Assembly (NCBI GenBank): GCA_035626395.1
Contig: DASPNR010000042.1
Span: 784,484 to 848,483, forward strand
Direction of reading: 5' to 3'
Length of the DNA stretch: 64,000 bases
Source of the DNA: Candidatus Limnocylindrales bacterium
Lineage (GTDB): Bacteria; Desulfobacterota; Binatia; UBA1149; CAITLU01
In this document: positions 42,842 through 51,500 of the stretch, piece by piece
Numbering within the stretch: position 1 is the first letter of the stretch
Layout: every line of letters begins with the position of its first letter
The notes under the pieces: model-generated
Seen by the model: only the letters and a program-made list of their open reading frames with translations
What the model was told of the DNA's origin: nothing
The model's database searches: none
Made by a program: the position numbers and the translations under genes

Positions 42842-44935
42842 CTAGTCGGGACAGTTGGAGCCGCCGGGGAAGTTGTACGTGACGCTGTGATCATTGGCAC
42901 ACCGCGGCTCGAATTCAACATTCAGCGCCACCACTCCTGGGCCCGGAAGACCCGACGAGCTGTTGATCGCGGGACTGTTGGAGGCAGCGATGCAGAAGAT
43001 GTTGCTGAGCGTTCCGCCAAAGTGTCCGCCGGTGGCGCCGACCTCGATGGTGTCGGGATAGCACGCGCGATTCTCGAGGAGGCTACAATTGCCCGCATTC
43101 AGGGCCTGGCACTCGGCGTCTGTGATGCATGTCAAATAGCCACGGCCGCTCGCGCGTACCTCACCGTCGCAATACGATTGGATCGGTCCGAGCGTGCAAG
43201 TGCTGTTATCGCCGCACAAATAATCTTCACACTGGTTCGGCTCGACGCCCGCACCGCCGCCTGCCGTGCACGACCCGAGTCCTGCAGCCGCGCACTCCGC
43301 ATGCGACTTGCAGCCGAACGAGGCATCGCCCGAACATGCGCGGCAATGGCACATCGCTCCGACGGGCTCATCGCACGGCAACGACGCCACATTCGACTGA
43401 TCTTCGGTGGTGTAGTTCTGCACGATATGGATGCCGGCGCCGCCGATATTCGTGGACGGATGCGGCGGACAATCGAAGCTGATCGGGCCAAAGGTGGGGT
43501 GCAGAGAATTTTCGTCGCACGCCAGATTCGGCCGCTGTCCGCCCGCGCAGGTGCCGTTGCGCTGGCCGTCGTTGGGGGTGACGTCGCCGGTGCACTGCGG
43601 GCAGGGAACCGTCAGCGTGTTGCCGCCGGTGTGGATGATCGCATTCAGCTCCAGCGATGCATCCCAGACGCCGTTGCCGATATCGGCGGTCCCGGTCAGC
43701 TCCTCGGTGATGCGATTCATCACGCAGACCGGGATGCCGCCGGAGGACAGCGGCAGCGGCGGGCCGAACAGGCAGGCGCAGGTATTGTTGACGGCGCCGC
43801 AATCGGAGTCCGCGCCGTTGATCGTATCGCAGAAAATCGTGGGATCGCTGATGCAACGGCAGCTCGAGGTGGCGGCCGTCTTGGTCAGCTCGAGCCGAAC
43901 CTCGCACGCCGCACAATCGGCGTCGCACTCGAGCCGCGCCGGATCCGGATAGACGTCGGGCAGGTCCACGTTGTGCGCGGTGCCGGTCCAGCCCGTGCTG
44001 AGGAAGGTATCGGTGAGCTGCACTCCAGGGCCACCATTGAGCCGCCGAACGACCTGATCGATGGGGCAGTCATTCGGCAGCTCGTATGCCATGGCCGCCA
44101 GACCCGATCCCGAACGATCGGCCACGACGTCGGCAACGCAGCTCTGCAGCTGCGCCACGCTGTCGCCGCAGGAGCCGAGCGCGTCGAGCTCGTGACGCGA
44201 GTCGATTGCAGGAAAGTCGTCGATGTCGCATGACGAGGCGATGCCGGCCTTTATCGCGTCGATGGTCGCGGCAATCTTGCCGTTGGGATCGTCGCCTTCG
44301 CAGCCGTAGTCGAGGCCGCTGGCCGCCTTGTCGAGCGCGGTCTGGCATTTCACGCGCTCACCGACGATGGTCGGGAGCGCCTTGGAGAGACCCGAGGCGA
44401 TGGCGCGATGGCAACCGCGTGCATCGCTGGGAAGCGGCGTATCGGGAGTGCCCATCGTGTCGTGCAGCGCGTTTCGCACCACGCCGTCGGCCGACGCGAT
44501 CATGCATGCAGCGAGCTCGCTGAAGTCGTCGATGCCGGTGGTGGCGCCGCCGTCGTCCGACAAGTGGCCGGGCGAGAGGCAGCGGCCGTAGTTGGAGAGG
44601 ACCGTATTGATGGGCGAGCCACCCGGAGCGCACTTGCCCGTTATGGCCGCCGTGACCTTGTCGCGCGCCTTGCCGAGCTTGCCATCCAGGTCAGCGCCCG
44701 GATTGTTGCAGTCGACACCGCCGCCGATGACGCCGGCGTCGCGCTGCGTATGACACTTGGCTGCCGACTTCAGAAGCGTCTTGACGTACTTGCCGACGCT
44801 CTTGCCGATGGCTGAGCGACACGCGGTCTCGGCGCTGCTCTGGGCGCTGGCCGTAGAGGGGGCCGAAGCGAAAGCGCCCGACAGAACGAGAGTGAAACAG
44901 AAAGCGGTTGTGGGGGTGGTGAAAGATTTGCGCAT
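42842..44935 (-). CDS. Large secreted Cys-rich protein with repeated Lys/Cys helical modules
   Basis: A 697-residue protein starting at 44935 behind GAGGAG with a signal peptide (FCFTLVLSGAFASAPSTASA). The N-terminal ~270 residues hold at least two copies of a helical module of the type ETACRSAIGKSVGKYVKTLL.KSAAKC, with GCHRAIASGLSKALP.ERVKC as the second. This pattern is shared with the small proteins at 13028 and 13603. The C-terminal ~400 residues are Cys-rich with beta-type repeats (CECRCISDPTIFCDT-like, CAGGQRPNLACD, SHAECAAAGLGSCT, DAECQALNAGNCS). Function unknown; it is probably extracellular and disulfide-bonded. Confidence 0.78.
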   Translation of the reverse strand: MRKSFTTPTTAFCFTLVLSGAFASAPSTASAQSSAETACRSAIGKSVGKYVKTLLKSAAKCHTQRDAGVIGGGVDCNNPGADLDGKLGKARDKVTAAITGKCAPGGSPINTVLSNYGRCLSPGHLSDDGGATTGIDDFSELAACMIASADGVVRNALHDTMGTPDTPLPSDARGCHRAIASGLSKALPTIVGERVKCQTALDKAASGLDYGCEGDDPNGKIAATIDAIKAGIASSCDIDDFPAIDSRHELDALGSCGDSVAQLQSCVADVVADRSGSGLAAMAYELPNDCPIDQVVRRLNGGPGVQLTDTFLSTGWTGTAHNVDLPDVYPDPARLECDADCAACEVRLELTKTAATSSCRCISDPTIFCDTINGADSDCGAVNNTCACLFGPPLPLSSGGIPVCVMNRITEELTGTADIGNGVWDASLELNAIIHTGGNTLTVPCPQCTGDVTPNDGQRNGTCAGGQRPNLACDENSLHPTFGPISFDCPPHPSTNIGGAGIHIVQNYTTEDQSNVASLPCDEPVGAMCHCRACSGDASFGCKSHAECAAAGLGSCTAGGGAGVEPNQCEDYLCGDNSTCTLGPIQSYCDGEVRASGRGYLTCITDAECQALNAGNCSLLENRACYPDTIEVGATGGHFGGTLSNIFCIAASNSPAINSSSGLPGPGVVALNVEFEPRCANDHSVTYNFPGGSNCPD

Positions 44936-45245
44936 GTCCGATCTCCTCGACATCGCCGCCCTCTTTTTTTGGCATATGCGGCGTGCGCAGACGCGAGCGA
45001 AATTCACGTCTCCTTTCGTTCCCTACAGGGGTGTTACCAAAGCAACAATGGGGTTCCACCATTAGGAAGCGAATTTTTTCGCCCCTTGCATGACCAGTGA
45101 AAAAACCGTGGCAGGCGCCGTGGTTGACGGACGACAAACAAAGCAGGTCCGAAGCTGACCGATCTGCAACGCAGAAATGCACGACGTTGCCTTTGTTCCA
45201 CCGCGAAGGGCCGCATAGCTTCGACACAAACGCCGGAGGTTCAGC
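44936..45245. other. Divergent upstream region
   Basis: A 310-bp gap between the divergent secreted-protein gene and the cysteine synthase gene. It contains the second copy of the 34-bp conserved motif (separate entry), an AT-richer stretch GCGAATTTTTTCGC near 45068-45082 and a run of seven T at 44964-44970. The AT-rich patches are the likely promoter positions in this GC-rich background. No open frame with a ribosome-binding site was seen. Confidence 0.4.
45023..45056 (-). promoter_or_regulatory. 34-bp conserved block, CTACA-GGGG-TGTTA (copy 2), upstream of the 697-aa secreted protein gene
   Basis: It lies 88-121 bp upstream of the ATG at 44935. It matches copy 1 at 26 of 34 positions, including ACAG.GGTGT.ACCA.A.CAACAA..GGGTT, but its palindrome is imperfect. 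The distance fits an operator or upstream promoter element. The orientation given is that of the downstream gene. Confidence 0.45.
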
Positions 45246-46253
45246 GTGGATATCTGCAGCGGGTTCGTGCAAGCGATCGGTCGAACGCCATTGATACGGC
45301 TGCGCGGCCCGTCGCTGGCCACCGGCTGCGACATCCTGGGCAAGGCCGAATTCCTCAACCCCGGAGGTTCGGTCAAGGATCGTACCGCCTGGTTCCTGAT
45401 CGAGGACTTCGAAGAGCGTGGCCTCCTGGGCCCTGGCGGCGTGATCGTCGAAGGGACCGCCGGAAACACCGGCATCGGCATCGCGCTGGTTGCCGCGGCG
45501 CGCGGGTATCGCGCCGTCATCGTGATGCCCGAGACGCAGAGTGCCGAGAAGAAGGAGACGCTGCGGCTGTTCGGCGCCGACCTTCGGCTCGTGCCAGCCG
45601 TTCCATACAAGAACCCGGGCAACTACGTTCACGTCTCCGAGCGCCTGGCCAAGGAGCTGGCGGCGAGCGAGCCGGGCGGCGCCGTCTGGGCGCAGCAGTT
45701 CGACAACACCGCCAACCGCCGCGGCCACCATCGCACCACCGGCCCGGAGATCTGGCAGCAGACCGACGGGCGCATCGACGGCTTCGTCTGCGCCGTCGGC
45801 ACGGGCGGAACGCTGGCCGGCGTCGGCAGCTTCCTCAAGGAACGAAACCCGCAGATCAAGATTGCCATCGCCGATCCGATGGGAGCGGCGCTGTATGCGT
45901 ACTACACGCGCGGCGTGCTGGAGAGCCAGGGAAGCTCCATCACCGAAGGGATCGGGCAGGGCCGCATCACGGCGAACCTGCAGGACGCTCCGGTCGACCT
46001 GGCGTTCCAGATCGCGGACGAGGAAATGCTTTCGTACGTCTTCTCCCTGCTGCGCGAAGAAGGGCTGTGCGTGGGCGGATCCACCGGTGTCAACGTCGCC
46101 GGCGCGGTGCGCCTTGCCCGCGAGCTCGGCCCCGGCCACACCATCGTCACCATCCTTGCCGACGGCGGTCAGCGTTATCAGAGCAAGCTGTTCAATCCGG
46201 CGTATCTGCGAGCGCTGGGGCTGCCGGCGCCCGACTGGCTCGAGCTGGGCTGA
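45246..46253 (+). CDS. Cysteine synthase family PLP enzyme
   Basis: A 335-residue enzyme with a GTG start behind GGAGG. IGRTPLIRLRG is followed by LNPGGSVKDRTAW, where Lys44 forms the PLP Schiff base, then EGTAGNTGIGIAL (phosphate/substrate loop), GTGGTLAG (PLP phosphate cradle) and VGGSTGVNVAGA. It likely makes cysteine from O-acetylserine and sulfide, though a cystathionine beta-synthase-like or other substrate is possible. Cysteine supply fits the unusually Cys-rich secretome around it, but that link is inference. A strong hairpin follows the stop. Confidence 0.92.
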   Translation: MDICSGFVQAIGRTPLIRLRGPSLATGCDILGKAEFLNPGGSVKDRTAWFLIEDFEERGLLGPGGVIVEGTAGNTGIGIALVAAARGYRAVIVMPETQSAEKKETLRLFGADLRLVPAVPYKNPGNYVHVSERLAKELAASEPGGAVWAQQFDNTANRRGHHRTTGPEIWQQTDGRIDGFVCAVGTGGTLAGVGSFLKERNPQIKIAIADPMGAALYAYYTRGVLESQGSSITEGIGQGRITANLQDAPVDLAFQIADEEMLSYVFSLLREEGLCVGGSTGVNVAGAVRLARELGPGHTIVTILADGGQRYQSKLFNPAYLRALGLPAPDWLELG

Positions 46254-46278
46254 CCGGCGGCCACCGCCGGCAAAAGAA

Positions 46279-46308
46279 AAGGCCGGGCATGCTCGCATGC
46301 CCGGCCTT
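46279..46308 (-). terminator. Bidirectional-looking intrinsic terminator
   Basis: A perfect 14-bp inverted repeat, AAGGCCGGGCATGC at 46279-46292 and its complement at 46295-46308, lies between the convergent cysteine synthase and pectinacetylesterase genes. On the minus strand it is followed by TTTTCTTTTG, a U-run, so it most clearly ends the pectinacetylesterase transcript. On the plus strand the T-run is weak. Confidence 0.85.
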
Positions 46309-46340
46309 CGTCTGTCAGCGGCGCGCCGCTGGTCGGCTGA

Positions 46341-48254
46341 TCACTCCGCGCAGTTCACTTCATTGCAGTCGCAAATCGTGGGCGCGCAGGTGACGGTGTC
46401 GTTGTTGGCGTAAGGAGCGTTGCTCGTGTCCGGGTCGTTCTCGCACGAGCCGCCGGGGCAGTCGGCGCCGCTGGTGCACAGCCCGCCGGCGTTGGTGCCG
46501 CCCTGGCACGAGTTCGTCAGGTTGCAGTCGCCGCCGGTGTTGTTGCAGTCGGCGTTGACCCAGCCCGTGTTCGAGATCATCGCGTTGACGAAGTCGAGGA
46601 TGCGCACGGGGTTGCCGTCCGCGTCGCGGCTCTTCGTCTCGGTGTAGATCTTGTCCGAGCCGAACATGGTGTGGCGCGACCCGGCGCCGGTGAAGTACCG
46701 GTAGTTCGGCGATGCCGCCGCGATCTGCGACTTGAAGTCGCGCATGCACTGGTTCCACTGGCAGGTCGGAACCCACCAGTTGCCCCAGGCCGCCACGTTG
46801 TCCGGGTTCTTCATGACCTGGAAGAAGTTGCACTGGCTGCCGCCGCCGCCGTCGTACGAGGAGTCGTAGTGAGCGAAGCGGGCATTGGGGAAGCGTGCCG
46901 CCAGGCCATTGGTCAGCTCCACGATCGAGAGCTGGGTGACCGGAGGCTCGACGCCCGGAATGTCGGTCGGCAGAACCTCTTCGACCTTCCACGAGCTCTG
47001 GATGTAGCTGTCGAGCCACTCCTTGGTGATCACGCCCACGCCGCCGTCGCCGAGGACGGAGAAGTCGGCCGACGGCCACACGTCGCGGATCAGGTAGTAC
47101 GAGTTCATGATCGCGCCGTAGGAGCCGGCGCTGGAGCCGGTGACGAAGACCGCCTCGGGATCGAGGAAGTGCTCGCGCGCCCATTTCTCCACGACCGCCG
47201 CATTGGTGCGGCCGCGGTGATAGGCGGTGCTGCCCGATCCATACGTCGTGCTGTTGGCGCCGCCCCAGTGCACGTCGCAGCTGCAGTAGGTCACGAAGAC
47301 CACGCTCCAGTTGCGGAAGGGGTTGTCGGGATTGTCGAGGTCGGCGAACCCGGTGCCGACCAGCTCGGGATTGTCGCCCGCATCGGCCGTGCGCGAGCAG
47401 GTGCCGATGCCGAAGCAGCTGGCGTTGTTCCAGCAGGCGCCGCCGCCCTGGTAGTACATGAGGATCTTGTTCTCGTCGCCGCTGTGGCCGCGGCGCGCGA
47501 AGAACAGGTAGGGATCGCCGTCGACGCACGCCGGCTTGAGGTCCTTGCCGAGGTACGGAACGGTGCTGCCGGGAACGATGGTCTGGGCGGTCGTCGGGTA
47601 GTCCGGCGCGGTCGTGGTACGCTCGTGAACCTCGCTCAGTGCGTCGGCAAGCGCCTCGTTCATCGCGGTCTCGTCGCCGGCAGCGCAGGCGACCCCCGCA
47701 TCGGCCACGATCGCGTCGAGCGTGGCGTCGAGCGCCGTGGCCAGCTCGCTCAGCGACGCGTTGAGGATGGCCTTGTCGGCGTCCTTCGACGGGTCCTTGA
47801 TGTACTTGCCGTGCGCCTTGGTCGCGGCGCTGAGGTACTTGCCGATGGCGCCGATCTGCTTCTGGACGCAGGCCGACACGTCGTCGTCATTGAGGTCCAG
47901 GCCGCTGGTGAGGCCTGCGACCGCCGCCTGCACCAGGCCGGTGACGTCCAGTCCGAGGCCCTCGCTGCTGGAGGTGGCCTCGTCGCACGAAGAAGACTTC
48001 TTGGCGGCAGTGGCCTCGGTCTTGTCCCACGCAGCGTCGAGCTTGGCCTGGGAAGCCGCAATGTCGGCGGTGGGATCTTCGCCGGTTTTCACCTGACCGG
48101 CCAGCGCCTTGGCAACGGCAGCCGCGTGCTTGCCGAGGGCCTGCTGCTTCTTGGCGACGCACACGTTGGCCGGATAGGGGCCGGCCTGGGCGGACGTCGC
48201 TGCGACCGCCACGCTCACGAGCGCGGTCGCGAACAAAGTTCTGGTTCGAATCAT
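46341..48254 (-). CDS. Secreted pectinacetylesterase-like hydrolase with helical N-terminal module
   Basis: A 637-residue protein starting at 48254 with a signal peptide (LFATALVSVAVAATSAQA). Residues ~27-215 are helical with Cys/Lys spacing like the module at 13028 (CVAKKQQALGKHAAAVAKAL, KKSSSCDEA, CVQKQIGAIGKYLSAATKAH). The rest matches the pectinacetylesterase/NOTUM family: YYQGGGACWN oxyanion loop, FVTGSSAGSYGAI with nucleophile Ser near 375, and GSRHTMFGSDKIYT with the catalytic His. The C-terminus is Cys-rich (GGTNAGGLCTSGADCPGGSC). It would deacetylate a polysaccharide or lipid outside the cell; the actual substrate is unknown. Confidence 0.85.
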   Translation of the reverse strand: MIRTRTLFATALVSVAVAATSAQAGPYPANVCVAKKQQALGKHAAAVAKALAGQVKTGEDPTADIAASQAKLDAAWDKTEATAAKKSSSCDEATSSSEGLGLDVTGLVQAAVAGLTSGLDLNDDDVSACVQKQIGAIGKYLSAATKAHGKYIKDPSKDADKAILNASLSELATALDATLDAIVADAGVACAAGDETAMNEALADALSEVHERTTTAPDYPTTAQTIVPGSTVPYLGKDLKPACVDGDPYLFFARRGHSGDENKILMYYQGGGACWNNASCFGIGTCSRTADAGDNPELVGTGFADLDNPDNPFRNWSVVFVTYCSCDVHWGGANSTTYGSGSTAYHRGRTNAAVVEKWAREHFLDPEAVFVTGSSAGSYGAIMNSYYLIRDVWPSADFSVLGDGGVGVITKEWLDSYIQSSWKVEEVLPTDIPGVEPPVTQLSIVELTNGLAARFPNARFAHYDSSYDGGGGSQCNFFQVMKNPDNVAAWGNWWVPTCQWNQCMRDFKSQIAAASPNYRYFTGAGSRHTMFGSDKIYTETKSRDADGNPVRILDFVNAMISNTGWVNADCNNTGGDCNLTNSCQGGTNAGGLCTSGADCPGGSCENDPDTSNAPYANNDTVTCAPTICDCNEVNCAE

Positions 48255-48598
48255 GGTCGTCTCCGATGGTTTCTGGTGAGGCCGGCAGAACGGTATCGGA
48301 TGACGCCGCTCCCTCCCCCGGCAAACTGGCCGAAGGTAGGCGCCAAGCGTGGTCGAAGCAAGAAGCGAACTAGGGGGAGAGCACAGAGCGGCCGAGTCGC
48401 GTACTTTATGGCCGTCCCAGCTCCTGCCGCCATCGCGAACGCGATCCGCGACTAGCCGCAATGACGCGTCGCGCCGTGCTGGTGGATGCGGCGATGCATC
48501 ATTTTCTGTTGTCTCAGCCCTCCGGTCTGTTTACACGCTAGGCAGCATCTCCGGGCCGCGAGGGGCGGTCCGGCCTTCCTGGGAGGGAATCGCACAGA
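48255..48598. other. Divergent upstream region between two secreted-protein genes
   Basis: A 344-bp gap with no convincing gene. It contains a CT-rich tract GCTCCCTCCCCC (48308-48319) that can pair with GGGGGAGAGC (48373-48382). A short stretch GGTCTGTTTACACGCT (48524-48539), 60 bp upstream of the next ATG, weakly resembles the GGTCTGGTTACACCGCT part of the 42495 motif on its minus strand. Confidence 0.35.
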
Positions 48599-51500
48599 AT
48601 GATCGCTTTCAATCGGCGCCGCCGCGTGGCGCTCCTCGTCCTTGCGGCCGCACTTGTGACGGCCACCACCGGCGCGGTCGCCGCTCCGCCCTCCTACACG
48701 CTCTTCGAGTCGGGGCAGGTCCGCCCGCTGGCGATGTCGCCCGACGGTACGCTGCTGTTCGCGTGCAACACGCCCGACGCGCGCCTCGAGGTCTTCTCGA
48801 TCACCGGCGGCGGCCTGGCGCACGTCGGTGCCGTGCCGGTCGGGCTGGAGCCGGTGGCCGTTGCCGCGCGCAGCAACACCGAGGTCTGGGTCGTCAACCA
48901 CCTCTCCGACAGCGTCAGCATCGTCGACGTCTCGACGCCGTCGGCTCCACGCGTCACGCGCACGCTGCTGGTAGGCGATGAGCCGCGAGACATCGTCTTC
49001 GCGGGGAGCTCGGGAAATCGCGCGTTCATCACGACGGCGCATCGCGGGCAGAACGGCGGCTTCGACCCGCAGCTGACCACCGCCGGCATCGGCCGCGCCG
49101 ATGTCTGGGTCTTCGATGCCAGCAATCTCGGCAGCACGCTCGGCGGTACGGCGCTGACGCGCTTGACGCTTTTCGGCGATACACCGCGCGCCCTCACGGT
49201 CAGCCCCGACAAGAGCACGGTGTACGCAGCGGTCTTTCATTCGGGCAACAAGACGACGACCCTGAACGAGGGCCGCATTCCCAATGGCGGCCAGGCCGCC
49301 GGCGGCTTGCCGGCGCCCAACACCGATCACACAGGCCGAGCGCAGCCCGAGGTGGGGCTCATCGTCAGGCACAACGGCACGGCATGGGTGGACGAGCTCG
49401 GCCGCAACTGGTCGAGCCACGTCATGTTCAACCTGCCCGACAACGACGTGTTCCTGATCAACGCGAACACGGACCCGCCGAGCGCGGTCGCCGGCGCCGC
49501 CGGCCTGCGCAAGAGCGTCGGCACGATCCTGTTCAACATGGCGACCAATCCGGTCTCGGGAAAGGTCTACGTCTCCAACCTGGAGTCGCGCAACGAGGTC
49601 CGCTTCGAAGGTCCGGGCATCTTCGCCGACACCACCGTTCGCGGGCACATCGCCGAGAGCCGCATCACCGTCATCGACGGCACGACCATCACCCCACGCC
49701 ACCTGAACAAGCACATCAATTACGACAGCTGCTGCGCCCCCAACCCCAGCACCGAGAATTCCAATTCCCTGGCGTTCCCGTTGGAGATGGTGGTGTCGTC
49801 GGACGGCGCGACCATGTATGTCGCGGCGCACGGCTCGAGGAAGATCGGCGTCTTCTCCACCGCCGAGATCGAGAGCAACACGTTCGTTCCCGACGATGCC
49901 GACCACATCGCGGTCACCGGCGGCGGTCCCGCCGGCCTGGTGCTGGACGAGGCACGCGGGCGGCTGTACGTGCTGACGCGCTTCGACAACTCGGTCTCCA
50001 TCGTCAACACGGCGCTCGGCGTGGAGACGGCGCACGTGCCTCTCCACAATCCCGAGTACGAATCGATCACGGCCGGCCGCCGCTTCCTCTACGACGCCGC
50101 CCACACCTCCAGCCACGGCGATTCGGCGTGCGCCAGCTGCCACATCTTCGGCGACTTCGACTCGCTGGCCTGGGACCTGGGCAATCCGGACGACGAGCTG
50201 CTCAACAACCCCGGCCCGTTCGTCGTCGGCCCGTTCAACGATCCCGACTTCCATCCCATGAAAGGCCCCATGACCACGCAAAGCCTGCGCGGCATGGACA
50301 ACCACGGCCCCATGCACTGGCGCGGCGACCGCACCGGCGGCAACGACGCGTCCTCAGCGCAGCCCAACAGCGGCGCGTTCGACGAGGATGCGAGCTTCAA
50401 GAAGTTCAACGGGGCCTTCTCGGGACTGCTCGGCCGCGCCTCCGACCTGACTTCCGAGGAGATGCAGCAGTTCACCGATTTCATCCTGCAGGTGAACTAT
50501 CCGCCCAACCCGATCCGCGCGCTCGACAACACCCTGACGGCGGCGGCGCAGTCCGGCAGCAACTTCTTTTTCGGCGCCACTTCCGACACGTTCCAGAACT
50601 GCAACGGCTGCCACGTCACCAACGCCGCCGGCAATGCCCAATTCGACATCGAACGACCTGGTTTCTTCGGCTCCGACGGGCGCAGCAGCTTCGAGAACGA
50701 AACGCAGATCTTCAAGGTGGCCCACCTGCGCAACATGTACCAGAAGGTCGGCATGTTCGGCATGGCCTCGGTCGGCTTCTTCAACTCGGGCGACAACGGG
50801 CACAAGGGCGATCAAATCCGCGGCTTCGGCTTCCTGCATGACGGCAGCACCGACACGCTGTTCCGTTTCCACCAGGCCACCGTCTTCAACCAGGGGAGCT
50901 TCAACAGCGGCGGGTTCTCCTCCGACACGCAGAGGCGCAACATGGAGCAGTTCATGCTCCAGTTCCCGAGCAACCACGCGCCGATCGTCGGGCAGCAGAT
51001 CACCCGCACCTCCACCAACGGTGCCACCGTCGATCCTCGCATGACGCTGCTGGTGCAGCGCGCCACCGCCGGCGAGTGCGATCTGATCGCCAAGGGAACC
51101 GTTGCCGCGGAGGCTCGCGGCTGGGTGTTCAGCAGCGGTAGCTTCACCAGCGATCGCGCCTCCGAGGGCACGATCAGCGACGCCTCGCTGCGCGCACTCG
51201 CCAACACGGCCGGCCAGGAGATCACCTACACGTGCACGCCGCTGGGCTCGGGCGTGCGCGCCGGCATCGATCGCGACGAAGACGGCTACCGGGACCGCGA
51301 CGAGCTCGACGCCGGTGCCAATCCGGCCAACCCCAACAGCTATCCGGGCAGCGAGCCCACCTGCGGCGATGGAATCCAGGATGCCGGCGAGCAGTGCGAC
51401 AACGGCAACGCCAACAGCGACACGACGCCCAACGCCTGCCGCGAGGACTGCACGCTCCCAGGATGCGGCGACGACGTCACCGACAGCGGCGAGCAGTGCG

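Noticed and set aside
46671..48455. 594-codon frame antisense to the pectinacetylesterase-like gene
   Set aside because: The hydrolase has signal peptide, nucleophile motif and terminator; the antisense frame has none.
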